A DNA stretch of 64,000 nt from Pseudoalteromonas luteoviolacea (GCF_001750165.1 NZ_CP015411.1:1888001-1952000), one strand, 5' to 3'. Shown: positions 15,820-25,402, counted from the first letter of the stretch. Numbers and translations are program-made. The notes: a model not told the origin generated them from the sequence alone.

Positions 15820-18635
15820 AACAACTTTTTGTTTTGATTTTTTTGTTTATCATGAGCTTTTACACAGAAGCACAGCTAATAGACTCTAAGCAATTAATTA
15901 CAGCACCAGAATACGGGAGATTCAGTCTGTCGCCAGATGGGGATAATGTTACGTATACTCAAAGGGGCAAAAAAAGCTATTTGATCGTAAATTATAATGT
16001 AAAGGATCATACAGCCCTTCCCATAAAAAATGTTCATATTTCAAACCCATTAATTAAAAAGTACTGGGTGAGTAACGATGTGCTTTTACTTGAATTACAA
16101 GCAAAAAGTTTGAGTTACACTTTTCTAGCAAAAAAAACCGAATCTGGTTTTAAAGAGGTTAGGCTAAATAAAAACTGGTCTGTTATTGATGGGTTCCCGA
16201 GAGATAATAAACATATACTTATCTCTGAGAGAACAAAACGAGATAAGAATCAAGTTGCATTGGTGAATATAGATAGTTTGTTCTCTGGTGAAAAACCGGT
16301 GATTAAAAGCTTATTCTATACTCAGTACGGTCAAGACCAGTTATTCTATGAATCTAGTATTGAGAAACTGATCGGCTTTAAAGAGGAGGGTGATAAGGTT
16401 GCGATATCATCTAGAGGGCTAAGTGATCGTAACTGGTCCCTGTTACTCACCGCAGAGTTTGGTCGCAGCAGTTACTTTTTACCCATTGGATTTTTGGATA
16501 GCAAAAATATGGTGGTGCTAAGTAATAAAGACAGTGATAAAGCGTCAGTATATTCATATTCTCTAGAAGAAAATAAAATCGGTGACTTAATATACGGTAA
16601 TGATAAATACGATGTTATAGGGGCGGAAATAGAAAACGGTAAGGTTATCAGTGTTTCTTATTTACGCCATGGTAGGCCCTACAATGAATATTTAGACAAA
16701 CAGAAAGCAAGCTTAAAGGGTCGTTTGTCTAATGAACTAGAGGGGATGTCTCTGTCTACGTTAGCAATTGATAAAAGTGGCGACAATCATCTATTGCTAG
16801 CAACGTCACCGATACATGCTGGAACTTGGTATCATTTTAACACTAAATCAGACGCACTCACCCGCTTAATTTCCGCTTATGAAGTGCTAGAGGATTTTAA
16901 ACTTGCGCCCACGCAGCTCATTGAAGCCACGACAGCTGATGGTATTCTGCTAGAAGGCTTATTAACAACACCCATTGTAAATGATCGCAATACTTTAATT
17001 GTGATGCCTCATGGAGGACCAATTGGTATCCGAGACAGTAATGAGTACAGTCCTGAAATCCAACTCTTAGCAAATCGAGGATTTGCGGTTTTAAGAGTCA
17101 ATTTCAGGGGGTCTGCAGGTTATGGTAAAGCGTTTCAAAAGCTAGGCGTTGGGGCATTAGGTGCTGAGATTGAGGATGACATTTTAACTGTTTTAGACAA
17201 ATTAGAAGCTGATTATAGCTTTTCAAAAACATGTGCTATGGGAAGCAGCTATGGCGGCTACTCATCCATTATGCTCGCAATCAATGAGCCACAGCGTTTT
17301 GATTGTGTTATTGCTGCCTACGGTATTTATGACATCCCTTATTTATTTTCTAGCTCGAACTTTCATGGCAAAGAAGCAATGGTAGAGAGAATAGAAGGGG
17401 CAGTAGGTGCTAAAGAAGAAGCTTACAGCAAACCTTCACCTGTTTATCTTGTTGAAAAACTGAATGCCCCTGTGTTTTTGATTGCAGGTCGCAGAGATTA
17501 CATAGCGCACTTTGAACATAGTCATAGGTTAAAGCAAGTATTAGATATACATGAGAAAGAGGTAGAAACACTCTTTTTTAAGCACGCAGGTCATGGTCAG
17601 TCAAACTGGTTTAGACAGCGACAAGAAACCCTATCGGTGATTGATTTTCTTGAAAGGGCACTTGATTTAGAACCGCTCTTACCTAAATCTGAAGCTGAGA
17701 AAGCGCTACTTGCAAAAGAAGCTTTAGAAATAGCCGCACTTTACGACAACGAAGATGTACTGATGACTCCAAATTATGACTTAGCGGTGCGTTATAATGA
17801 GCGTGCGGCTGAGTTCGATAATGGTGAAGCATTCTATAACCTGGGTGTTTTATTTGAACAAGGGTTAGGGCGCCCTAAAGACCTTGTCAAAGCAAAGTAC
17901 TATTTTGCACAAGGGGCTCAAAAGGGCAATAGAGATGCTAAAGTTTCCCTAGCGAAGCTTCATTTTAAAGGTATCGGAACTGAGAAAAATATTGTCACAG
18001 CACACAAAATATTATCTTCAATAACAGACGTTAGTGAGCATAGGGAAGAAAGTTTGTTACGTTTAATGATGTACTGTCAAAATCCATTAAATGATAAACA
18101 GGCACAACGCTGTTTGGAATATCCATTGGAATTTCTGGACAAGTTTGAAGCACCTACGATGAGCACATTAGCGAGGTTGATAGTAAGCGAAAGTACACCA
18201 TCGGATGTCAAATCTTCATTGACTGATCTGATAATTAAGAAATATGAAATTACTAAGCTGGATTTCTCATTAAATGTGAGAGGTAAGGGCACTTATGTTT
18301 GGGATCGCCATCTTGGGCAGAGTTGGCGTGATAAGTTAGTCCCAATTGGACAGGAAAATCATACTTCAAACGAACCGAAGCAATGTTACATAGAAGCGTT
18401 TGTCGACTTGGAAGGAATGGATACTGGTCATAGGACTGCGGCGATTATGCGTTGGGAAGTGTATAAAGATAGCCGTCTAATAGAGGATAGCTATTCTATT
18501 TTCAGGGGGCGCACAACGCATTCTTGGCGATATGCTGTGAAGATGGATAAAGGAGAGTCAGATTTGACTTACAAAATAAGTATATTTAACTTACATGGCG
18601 AGAAAGTTAAAAGCTTTTCTTGTATTGATAGCTAA
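15816..18635 (+). CDS. Prolyl-oligopeptidase family (S9) serine peptidase with C-terminal Sel1 repeats
   Basis: A 939-residue exported protein (signal peptide about 1-19). Residues 25-360 are a propeller-like region. The alpha/beta-hydrolase domain has the nucleophile Ser477 in GSSYGGYSS, Asp near 561 in AGRRDYIAH and His near 592 in HAGHGQSNW. Two Sel1 repeats (about 668-738; GVLFEQGLGRPKDLVKAKYY, LHFKGIGTEKN) and an extra C-terminal beta domain follow. S9 enzymes cleave short peptides. The Sel1 extension is unusual and suggests a binding partner, perhaps the lipoprotein translated just before it. Confidence 0.88.
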   Translation: MKQLFVLIFLFIMSFYTEAQLIDSKQLITAPEYGRFSLSPDGDNVTYTQRGKKSYLIVNYNVKDHTALPIKNVHISNPLIKKYWVSNDVLLLELQAKSLSYTFLAKKTESGFKEVRLNKNWSVIDGFPRDNKHILISERTKRDKNQVALVNIDSLFSGEKPVIKSLFYTQYGQDQLFYESSIEKLIGFKEEGDKVAISSRGLSDRNWSLLLTAEFGRSSYFLPIGFLDSKNMVVLSNKDSDKASVYSYSLEENKIGDLIYGNDKYDVIGAEIENGKVISVSYLRHGRPYNEYLDKQKASLKGRLSNELEGMSLSTLAIDKSGDNHLLLATSPIHAGTWYHFNTKSDALTRLISAYEVLEDFKLAPTQLIEATTADGILLEGLLTTPIVNDRNTLIVMPHGGPIGIRDSNEYSPEIQLLANRGFAVLRVNFRGSAGYGKAFQKLGVGALGAEIEDDILTVLDKLEADYSFSKTCAMGSSYGGYSSIMLAINEPQRFDCVIAAYGIYDIPYLFSSSNFHGKEAMVERIEGAVGAKEEAYSKPSPVYLVEKLNAPVFLIAGRRDYIAHFEHSHRLKQVLDIHEKEVETLFFKHAGHGQSNWFRQRQETLSVIDFLERALDLEPLLPKSEAEKALLAKEALEIAALYDNEDVLMTPNYDLAVRYNERAAEFDNGEAFYNLGVLFEQGLGRPKDLVKAKYYFAQGAQKGNRDAKVSLAKLHFKGIGTEKNIVTAHKILSSITDVSEHREESLLRLMMYCQNPLNDKQAQRCLEYPLEFLDKFEAPTMSTLARLIVSESTPSDVKSSLTDLIIKKYEITKLDFSLNVRGKGTYVWDRHLGQSWRDKLVPIGQENHTSNEPKQCYIEAFVDLEGMDTGHRTAAIMRWEVYKDSRLIEDSYSIFRGRTTHSWRYAVKMDKGESDLTYKISIFNLHGEKVKSFSCIDS

Positions 18636-18641
18636 TCAATT

Positions 18642-18666
18642 GCCCGCTTAGAAAGCGGGCTTTTTT
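18642..18666 (+). terminator. Rho-independent terminator of the S9 peptidase operon
   Basis: GCCCGCTT and AAGCGGGC pair around a three-base AGA loop and are followed by six T residues, seven bases after the peptidase stop. Confidence 0.92.
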
Positions 18667-18685
18667 GTAGTTATAAAGTTAATAT

Positions 18686-18991
18686 CTACGTATCTTTTGG
18701 CTCTGACTTTGTACACCCTTTGCTTTGTTCGAGCCACGAGAGCGTATTTTGAGTCACTACAACGGTCCCAGAAACAACAAGGCTTGCTGCGGAGACGATA
18801 CCTGCACCGGCCATAACCATTGCACATGCGGTACCTGAACAGTTACCAATTGAAGCCATTTGTTCAGTGCTTAATACATGCTTGCGTTTTGTTATATGAC
18901 ATTGCTCGTCATAATATTGCACCTCCTTTGATACGAATATACAGCCTGAGAATAAACTCATTATCAATATTGGTACGAGCAGTTTAAACAT
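18686..18991 (-). CDS. Small lipoprotein, unknown
   Basis: A 101-residue protein with a lipobox (MFKLLVPILIMSLFSGC, Cys17). A central glycine/alanine-rich hydrophobic stretch (CAMVMAGAGIVSAASLVVSG) could be a membrane-inserting helix, and there are several further cysteines. The start MFKLLVP is chosen over a nine-residue longer reading because the signal peptide then begins normally; no Shine-Dalgarno decides. Convergent with the S9 operon. No family recognised. Confidence 0.65.
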   Translation of the reverse strand: MFKLLVPILIMSLFSGCIFVSKEVQYYDEQCHITKRKHVLSTEQMASIGNCSGTACAMVMAGAGIVSAASLVVSGTVVVTQNTLSWLEQSKGCTKSEPKDT

Positions 18992-19133
18992 GGTATTTTC
19001 CTTAAACTTTTTTGCCAAGATATCTGTAATTGATAGGAATTAACAGTTAAATATTGTAATGAAGCGTAGAGGTATCGTATGTGAATAGGAAGTGTACAGA
19101 GATAGTAGTTACTATCTTTGCACACGTAACAAG

Positions 19134-19778
19134 TTAGCGTGGTGGGTCGATATGTGCTGCGGTACTTGCATTAATTCTGAACCAGCCTGCTATTGAATAT
19201 CTTGATTTGTTAGCAGCTAACACTTCATGAGGAAATTCGTCACTTAAAAATGTAACCAGTGTGCCTTGCTGGGGGAGTACTTTGCACAATGCTTTGTTGT
19301 GGTCTTCAGCTTGATAAATGACAAGCTCGCCACCGTCTTCAGTTTGCCAGTCTTCATTAAGATAAAAGACCGTTGTGAGGACTCGGTTGGCCTTGCCTTT
19401 AAACGCATCAAGATGTTTTTTGTAAAAAGCACCTTTTTCATAATGTGCAAAGTGGCTTTCATAGCTGAATAGACCCATAAACAAGCGTCGATTTAAGTAG
19501 TCTTTTAAGTCATCCATCGCTTGCAAGTACCCAGCCTCTAGCTCATTACTTCTATCAAGCCAACGAATTTTGTCCCGTCGGATCAGGGCATTTTTTTCAT
19601 GGTCACTTTGTCGACCAATACCTGCGGTTTGAAAAGTATCTTCTTCTAAACTTGCAATGCGTTGGTTGAGAGCTTGAATAATAATTGGGTCCATGGCATT
19701 TTCAATAATGCTCAAACCAGTTGAGCGCAAATCATCGGCTATTTGCGCATATATGTTTTCAATGTCAAAGTCAGACAA
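19134..19778 (-). CDS. 2-oxoglutarate/Fe(II)-dependent oxygenase (prolyl 4-hydroxylase-like)
   Basis: A 214-residue dioxygenase of the P4Hc type. Iron ligands are His and Asp in KKHLDAF and His in EFPHEV; the 2-oxoglutarate arginine is in SRYSIAGWFRIN; LTTVFYLNEDWQTEDGGELVIY is the core strand pair. Related bacterial enzymes hydroxylate proteins such as EF-Tu or ribosomal proteins; the substrate is not known here. A TTG start is chosen because GGAGG lies six bases before it. Monocistronic. Confidence 0.85.
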   Translation of the reverse strand: MSDFDIENIYAQIADDLRSTGLSIIENAMDPIIIQALNQRIASLEEDTFQTAGIGRQSDHEKNALIRRDKIRWLDRSNELEAGYLQAMDDLKDYLNRRLFMGLFSYESHFAHYEKGAFYKKHLDAFKGKANRVLTTVFYLNEDWQTEDGGELVIYQAEDHNKALCKVLPQQGTLVTFLSDEFPHEVLAANKSRYSIAGWFRINASTAAHIDPPR

Positions 19779-19843
19779 TTCACACCTCCAGATAATGTGG
19801 AGGCTTTTTACCTAATCAAGCCCTAAAAGGCAAGTGTATATTA

Positions 19844-20554
19844 CTATTGTCTAGTTAAAGCTTGATTTTGCGCACATGCGTTTATAAATGCATGAATAAG
19901 CGGTGAGCGCTTGTCACTTAATGCAGCACGTTCAGGTTGGAATAACGTGGCGATAAAAAATGGGTGAATAGTTAATTCAACCGCGCGAATTTCAGTTGTA
20001 TCATCGTCAGCAGATCCGACTAAAGGTCCTTGAAGTAATGCGTCACGAAAAGTCGTGTTTAGGCCATAACGACAGCGATACCCCTCTTGAATCGTCAAAG
20101 ATCCGTAAATACTAGCTAATTGACTTTGGGCAAAAAGATTGATTTTCTCCGTTGTTTCAACCAATGCGCAGCTTAAAGGAGATATGACCTGTCGCTTGGC
20201 ATCAGGCTCTGATTCTCCATGTGCGGCATCAGACCAACCGATAACATTTCTAGCATACTCAACAACAACATGCTGAAAGCCACCACAAGTGCCTAAAAAT
20301 GGTATCAAATTTTCTCTTGCGAAACGGATAGCTGTGATTGCACCTTCAGGATCCACATAGGGGGTTTTGGGCACGCACCAGATACCATCAAATTGTGAGA
20401 GGTCGGTGTCTTTTACTTTGTCAGTGCCAAGCCAAGTAGCTGTGACTTTAAGTTTAAGGTCTTCTGCGGCTAAATCTACAGAGAGAGGGATCCCTTGGTG
20501 GGCAGGGACTGTGGGATCAAAATCTCCGATTAAAACGATGGACAACTCTTTCAT
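19844..20554 (-). CDS. CTP-synthase C-terminal-like glutamine amidotransferase protein
   Basis: A 236-residue class I amidotransferase-like protein without the CTP-synthase synthetase half. The nucleophile elbow GTCGGFQHVVVEYARNV is like CTP synthase and carries the catalytic cysteine. The site of the usual HPE catalytic histidine reads FQPERAAL, so His is replaced by Gln. This resembles proteins annotated as CTP synthase C-terminal region-related. It may be a non-hydrolysing or redox relative. AAGGA lies before the ATG. Confidence 0.75.
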   Translation of the reverse strand: MKELSIVLIGDFDPTVPAHQGIPLSVDLAAEDLKLKVTATWLGTDKVKDTDLSQFDGIWCVPKTPYVDPEGAITAIRFARENLIPFLGTCGGFQHVVVEYARNVIGWSDAAHGESEPDAKRQVISPLSCALVETTEKINLFAQSQLASIYGSLTIQEGYRCRYGLNTTFRDALLQGPLVGSADDDTTEIRAVELTIHPFFIATLFQPERAALSDKRSPLIHAFINACAQNQALTRQ

Positions 20555-20672
20555 CTCTTTTCCTTAAGCTGTGGCTTATTATTAGTATGTTTTTGTTATG
20601 GGTATATCTGCAGTGGCCGTCTAGCCCACTTTTCTATATTTTGTGACAGACTGTCTGATAGTGTTTTACAAG

Positions 20673-21149
20673 TTAAGAAGTTAATAATCGCTTAATGATA
20701 TTATCACTGGCCCTTTCGATGAGATCTAAAACCAATTCGAATCCATCTCCTTCACCGTAATAGGGATCAGGCACTTCTTGCACGTCATCATTGGCGTAGT
20801 CTAAAAATAATTCGATTTTATGTTGGTACTGCGGCGGGCAAACTGATTTAAGATCTTCTAAATTCAATTTATCAGCACATAGAATGAGATCAAATGCTTC
20901 AAAATCTTCTGGACGTACTTGTCTAGAATGAATATGTGCGAAGCTATAGCCACGGCGCTCACCTGCTTTCATACTGCGGCTATCTGGCGTATTACCTTCA
21001 TGATAATTAATGGTGCCAGCAGAATCGATATTTAGAGATAAGCCTTGGGCTTGTGTTTTAGCCTTTAAGACTGCTTCCATGGTAGGGGAGCGACAAATGT
21101 TGCCCATGCAAACAACGAGAATATTAGAAATTTTGGTATCTTGAGTCAT
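20673..21149 (-). CDS. Low molecular weight protein-tyrosine phosphatase
   Basis: A 158-residue cytosolic phosphatase. VCMGNICRSPTMEAVL contains the P-loop C-X5-R-S near the N-terminus, and VPDPYYGEGDGFELVLDLI contains the general-acid Asp in DPYYG. Length is typical of the family. No tyrosine-kinase or capsule genes are adjacent, so it may act as a stand-alone phosphatase. Single gene. Confidence 0.95.
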   Translation of the reverse strand: MTQDTKISNILVVCMGNICRSPTMEAVLKAKTQAQGLSLNIDSAGTINYHEGNTPDSRSMKAGERRGYSFAHIHSRQVRPEDFEAFDLILCADKLNLEDLKSVCPPQYQHKIELFLDYANDDVQEVPDPYYGEGDGFELVLDLIERASDNIIKRLLTS

Positions 21150-21414
21150 TGTCTTTTGCCTATCAATATCGAGCTATCACTTTAAACAAGTCATTAAACT
21201 AACATTCTCAACAGAGCAATAAAAGTATAGGTGAGATAATTTCATGATAATACTATAATTTTAATATTATTATGGGGTTGTATTCAATTTCACCAATTGT
21301 AACAAGAGTGAACAAGCATTTACCCTTGCGTAAAACTAAACCTAGCACACTTAATTTATTTTGGACCGACCGTCATAAATAGAATGTTGTGCAATATGAA
21401 GCGTGGAGTACTCA

Positions 21415-22278
21415 ATGATATACAACAAAGTTGATGAGGGAGTGCTGGTGCATGAGCAAAGCAGTGAAATCGTGCCTTGGTGGAGTTTTACTAAAACCGT
21501 GATTGGGGTCTTGGTTATGCGGCTTTGTGATACGGGGAAGCTAAATTTAGACGATAATTACCCAGGAAAGCCTTTTACTTACAGACAGCTACTGCAGCAT
21601 ACCTCTGGATTAGGGGATTACTCCTTTTTGCCTGAATATCATAAAGCTGTAGAAAACAATGAAAAGCCTTGGTCGATAGAGACACTATTTGAAAAAGTAA
21701 ATGTTGATGCTTTACGCTTTGAACCGGGGGGTGGATGGTGTTACTCAAATATTGGCTATTTACTTCTACGACAACAAGTGGAGAGATTGAGTGACACTGG
21801 ACTCTGTGACTTAGTTGAACGACTCTTAGTCAAAGAGCTTGGCCTGAATAGTGCGATATTAGTTAATAATAGTAAGGCTTTTAGCACACTTTATGGCAGT
21901 AAAGAAAGCTATGATCCGAACTGGTGCTACCATGGCCTGATAGCAGGAAAGGTTGGGGACGCGGCGTTATTCTTACATTATTTGCTTAACGGCGAGATAC
22001 TCAGCACTGATACAGTCGCGCAAATGTTGCGTACACTTCCTTTAAAAGTGAATGTAGGAGAGCGGCCTTGGACGCAACCTGCAATCGGTTTGGGCTTGAT
22101 GTGTAATGATGACAGTAAGCTCAAAACAGCAGGGCATACGGGGATGGGGCCTGGAAGTGTTATTGCGGTGCACCATTTTAAACAGGCAAGGCCGCAAACA
22201 ATCGCCGTATTTTCTGTGGGACAAGATCAAGCACAAGTTGAGAATAAAGCGGTGCAACTTGCAACTAATGCATGCTGA
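21415..22278 (+). CDS. Beta-lactamase-family serine hydrolase (class C / esterase type)
   Basis: A 287-residue protein. WSFTKTVIG carries the S-x-x-K catalytic motif, GWCYSNIGYLLL the Y-x-N motif, and AGHTGMGPGS the HTG motif in place of KTG. These mark the penicillin-binding-protein-like serine hydrolase group that includes esterases, peptidases and class C lactamases. No signal peptide is seen, so a cytosolic esterase/peptidase role is more likely than resistance. ATG 21415 has GGAG 7 bases upstream; the GTG at 21403 does not. Confidence 0.85.
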   Translation: MIYNKVDEGVLVHEQSSEIVPWWSFTKTVIGVLVMRLCDTGKLNLDDNYPGKPFTYRQLLQHTSGLGDYSFLPEYHKAVENNEKPWSIETLFEKVNVDALRFEPGGGWCYSNIGYLLLRQQVERLSDTGLCDLVERLLVKELGLNSAILVNNSKAFSTLYGSKESYDPNWCYHGLIAGKVGDAALFLHYLLNGEILSTDTVAQMLRTLPLKVNVGERPWTQPAIGLGLMCNDDSKLKTAGHTGMGPGSVIAVHHFKQARPQTIAVFSVGQDQAQVENKAVQLATNAC

Positions 22279-22566
22279 GAACGCGAATAAAGGAGTGTGT
22301 GTCGTGTAAATGAATGCGACACGTACTTGTTACTCTGCGTATGGGTTTTGTTCTGTTGACTGTGTATGCTGCTTAACCTGATATAGGTTTTTTGCGCAAA
22401 AATCAGGGGTATTTATCAATTTTTTTGCCAATTAACATAACGACGGTATTGTTGTTGTGAATGAGTGACGGCTTAATCAAGGCTATTTTATGAATAATAA
22501 ATATTAACAGTGTGTATATTTTGTGTAATCATCTTTGTTTCTAGTAAAGGTTAAAATGAAGGAAAC

Positions 22567-23046
22567 ATGATGAAAAATATACTATTAGTGTCAGGGTTAT
22601 TAATGTCTTGTGTAGCGAGTGCGCAAGTAAGAGTGTCAGTTGATCCAACTGAGTGTAAGCAGGTTGGCGCGTATGGTGAAATTGCGTTTGAAGAAGCGGG
22701 TGTGACAAACGCATCCTTAACTCAGGATTTAACAATACGATGCCCCATTCGAAATCAAGTGGGACTGAAGTTTCAGGGGCTTGATATTTGGCATCAACCA
22801 CACCGTACAGTGTATTGTAGTTTAGTTCGCAGACATTGGTCACACTATGCAACAAAGCCTTCTTTAATAAAAAAAGATTTTACCTTATCTAGCTATCCAG
22901 GATTTTTATACCAGTCTGTCTCTGCAGGCACGATTGGTGACAGTAATAGAGACGTGGGCACTGCCTACAGTTTAGAGTGCCGTTTAAGTAAAAAAGTGGG
23001 TAATCAAAAAACTTATATAGGTGCGTATACGGTTAATTTTGGTTAA
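22567..23046 (+). CDS. Secreted protein of unknown function
   Basis: A 159-residue protein with a clear signal peptide (MMKNILLVSGLLMSCVASA, cleavage before Q). The mature part has four cysteines that could form two disulfides and is beta-rich. I recognise no family. AAGGAA lies upstream of the paired ATGs. A strong terminator follows at 23055, so it is a single transcription unit. Confidence 0.65.
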   Translation: MMKNILLVSGLLMSCVASAQVRVSVDPTECKQVGAYGEIAFEEAGVTNASLTQDLTIRCPIRNQVGLKFQGLDIWHQPHRTVYCSLVRRHWSHYATKPSLIKKDFTLSSYPGFLYQSVSAGTIGDSNRDVGTAYSLECRLSKKVGNQKTYIGAYTVNFG

Positions 23047-23054
23047 TTTAGGTA

Positions 23055-23091
23055 GGCTGTGCTAGATTGTGGCACAGCCATTTTCATTTTT
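23055..23091 (+). terminator. Rho-independent terminator
   Basis: GGCTGTGC and GCACAGCC form an 8-bp stem with a 9-base loop, followed by TTTT-CATTTTTT. Confidence 0.85.
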
Positions 23092-23094
23092 TAT

Positions 23095-23568
23095 TCAATG
23101 AGATAAATATCTTGCATGTGTTGATTCTAATTTCACATAGTGATCGATAATAACCTGACAGCGAATACTTTGGTTAAAGCGAACAAGCTCACATGCCAAA
23201 CATGCAATATTCTTCAACCCATCCAATGCTTTTTTTCTTATTTTTAAGTCTGTTTGGCTTTGTACTAGTTTGCCTAGCGTATCTGCTGCAGCTTCTAAAA
23301 AGCAAAAGTCATCAGAGTCATCAAAAATTGGACAATAATCAAAGCAGTAATTGCACACCTCAACTATGCGGTTAATCGAGACTCTGTTTGCACTTGGTTG
23401 CTGTAAAATTTTGAGACTAATTTTAAATGCCTCTTGATAGCAGTTAGCAGCTTTTTCTTGATGACCAAACAGGTATGCGGTTTGTGCACTGTCTATCAAA
23501 CGATTGTATTTTATCGTCAAAGAATCTGAGTTAGTGGACGACACCAATGTAAGTAGTTGGGCTGACAT
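23095..23568 (-). CDS. Helical protein of unknown function, probably Fur-controlled
   Basis: A 157-residue protein predicted to be all helical. The segment around residues 25-55 (AYLFGHQEKAANCYQEAFKIS) resembles a tetratricopeptide helix pair; several cysteines and a DDSDDFCF acidic patch lie in the middle. No signal peptide. AAGGATAAAC precedes the ATG. A Fur box lies about 66 bases upstream of the start, so iron-repressed expression is likely. No family recognised. Confidence 0.65.
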   Translation of the reverse strand: MSAQLLTLVSSTNSDSLTIKYNRLIDSAQTAYLFGHQEKAANCYQEAFKISLKILQQPSANRVSINRIVEVCNYCFDYCPIFDDSDDFCFLEAAADTLGKLVQSQTDLKIRKKALDGLKNIACLACELVRFNQSIRCQVIIDHYVKLESTHARYLSH

Positions 23569-23627
23569 GTTTATCCTTTTTTTAATAATACATCAAAGCA
23601 TTTAAATCACTTCTCGCATCGTTATTT

Positions 23628-23658
23628 GCAAATGATAATGAAAATAAATATCATTTGC
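23628..23658. promoter_or_regulatory. Fur box
   Basis: GATAATGAAAATAAATATC (23634-23652) matches 16 of 19 positions of the Fur consensus. It sits inside a longer palindrome with 10-base arms GCAAATGATA and TATCATTTGC. It lies between two divergent genes, 66 bases from the helical-protein start and 135 bases from the PrpD-type start, and could control either or both. Confidence 0.75.
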
Positions 23659-23786
23659 AAAGGTTGTGGTGCATATCCTTACATTAACTAAAATTATACC
23701 TCAACCATTCATTTTGTGACTGAGTTATGCAATGCATTACTTTTTGGCATGAAAATCATCTAACAGCGAACCACAGGAGTGGCACT

Positions 23787-25271
23787 ATGAGTGCAAATGT
23801 CGATTTGGCAAACCGCCCAAGTTACGATCAGGAAATTCAGGACATAGCCGATTACGTTATAAATTATAAAGTTGACTCTCAAGAAGCGGTTGATACAGCT
23901 ATCTATTGTTTAATGGATACATTAGGGTGTGGAATATTGGCCTTGAGTTTTCCAGAGTGTACAAAACATCTGGGGCCATTGGTAAAAGGGACTTTGGTAC
24001 CAAACGGTGCAAGAGTTCCGGGCACACAGTTTACGTTAGACCCTGTGAAAGCGGCTTGGGATATCGGGTGTATTATCCGTTGGTTGGATTTCAATGATAC
24101 ATGGTTAGCGGCTGAGTGGGGGCACCCCTCGGACAACATTGGTGGAGTTTTGGCGGTTGCAGATTTCTTATCTCAGAAAAATATGAGTCTTGGGCTTGCT
24201 CCGTTAACTATCGAAGATGTTGTTATTGCCATGATTAAAGCACATGAAGTGCAAGGTGTACTGGCGCTAGAGAATAGCTTTAATCGGGTTGGTTTGTGCC
24301 ATGTATTACTTGTGCGCGTTGCGACTGCGGCAGTTGTAACTGATCTTATGGGAGGTGATAGAGAGCAAGTTATGGCGGCTATCTCTCAAGCATGGGTAGA
24401 TGGTTCATCACTTCGGACGTATCGACACGCGCCTAACGCAGGCTCACGGAAGTCTTGGGCAGCAGGGGATGCGACTTCACGAGGAGTAAGGTTAGCCGAT
24501 ATGTCGATTAAGGGAGAAATGGGCATACCTGGGGTGTTGAGTGCACCGCAGTGGGGCTTTTATGATGTATCTTTTAGTCAAACGAATAAAGATCTTGCTT
24601 TGAAGCCCCAAGCACAGCGAAAGTTTAGCTTCCAAAGAGAATATGGCGCTTATGTGATGGAAAACATTCTTTTTAAACTGAGTTTCCCCGCAGAGTTTCA
24701 CTCGCAAACCGCCTGTGAAGCTGCTGTCACGCTTCATAAGCAAGTCTTAAACCGAGTTGATGATATAAAACGTATAGAAATAACAACTCATGAATCTGCA
24801 ATCCGAATTATTTCTAAAGTAGGTGAGTTGGCAAACCCAGCTGACAGAGATCACTGCTTGCAATATATGGTCGCAGTCCCTCTATTATTTGGCACATTGA
24901 GTGCTGAAAATTATGAAGATGAGTTTCATTTGCAGCACCCGAAAATCGATATACTTAGAAATAAAATGGTGATTATCGAAGATAAGCGTTACAGTGAAGA
25001 ATATCATGACCCTGACAAGCGCTCAATTGCCAACGCCATTCAGATCCATTTTAATGATGGAAGTTGCACCGACAAAATTGAGGTGGAGTACCCAATTGGC
25101 CATCGCCGCCGTCGCGAAGAAGGCATTCCTGTATTAAAAGCAAAATTCAAACGAAACTTGGAAACTCGTTTTCCTAAAGGGCAGTGTAATCAAATTATTG
25201 ATTTGTTTGCTGATAAACACCTCTTGTTAAAAACACCGGTAAACCGATTCATGGATTTGTGGGTGATCTAA
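23787..25271 (+). CDS. prpD: MmgE/PrpD family protein, probable 2-methylcitrate dehydratase
   Basis: A 494-residue protein close in length to PrpD (about 480-490). Typical segments are WLDFNDTWLAAEWGHPSDNIGG, VIAMIKAHEVQGVLAL, DGSSLRTYRHAPNAGSRKSWAAGDATSRGVRLA and EFHSQTACEAAVTLH. PrpD dehydrates 2-methylcitrate in propionate breakdown without an iron-sulfur cluster. ATG 23787 has AGGAG upstream; the 20-residue longer reading is unlikely. Unusually, prpB, prpC and acnD are not adjacent. The upstream Fur box suggests use as a cluster-free alternative under iron shortage, which is inference. Confidence 0.85.
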   Translation: MSANVDLANRPSYDQEIQDIADYVINYKVDSQEAVDTAIYCLMDTLGCGILALSFPECTKHLGPLVKGTLVPNGARVPGTQFTLDPVKAAWDIGCIIRWLDFNDTWLAAEWGHPSDNIGGVLAVADFLSQKNMSLGLAPLTIEDVVIAMIKAHEVQGVLALENSFNRVGLCHVLLVRVATAAVVTDLMGGDREQVMAAISQAWVDGSSLRTYRHAPNAGSRKSWAAGDATSRGVRLADMSIKGEMGIPGVLSAPQWGFYDVSFSQTNKDLALKPQAQRKFSFQREYGAYVMENILFKLSFPAEFHSQTACEAAVTLHKQVLNRVDDIKRIEITTHESAIRIISKVGELANPADRDHCLQYMVAVPLLFGTLSAENYEDEFHLQHPKIDILRNKMVIIEDKRYSEEYHDPDKRSIANAIQIHFNDGSCTDKIEVEYPIGHRRRREEGIPVLKAKFKRNLETRFPKGQCNQIIDLFADKHLLLKTPVNRFMDLWVI

Positions 25272-25296
25272 GCGGCGGTTTACTCAATTGAACTAG

Positions 25297-25327
25297 AACT
25301 CAGTTGGAATTCAATTTTAACTGAGTT
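25297..25327. repeat. 9-bp inverted repeat after the prpD-type gene
   Basis: AACTCAGTT (25297-25305) and AACTGAGTT (25319-25327) flank a 13-base spacer. No T-run follows; a weak terminator is possible. Confidence 0.35.
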
Positions 25328-25402
25328 ACAACGCAATATTTGTTTGCCTATGCCTTTTAGATAGTTAAAATCCAGCTCCACTCATTTATAAAAGGAAATC
25401 CC

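Noticed and set aside
22299..22323. GTGTCG / CGACAC hairpin after the serine hydrolase
   Set aside because: Short stem, long loop and no T-run, so termination is not supported.
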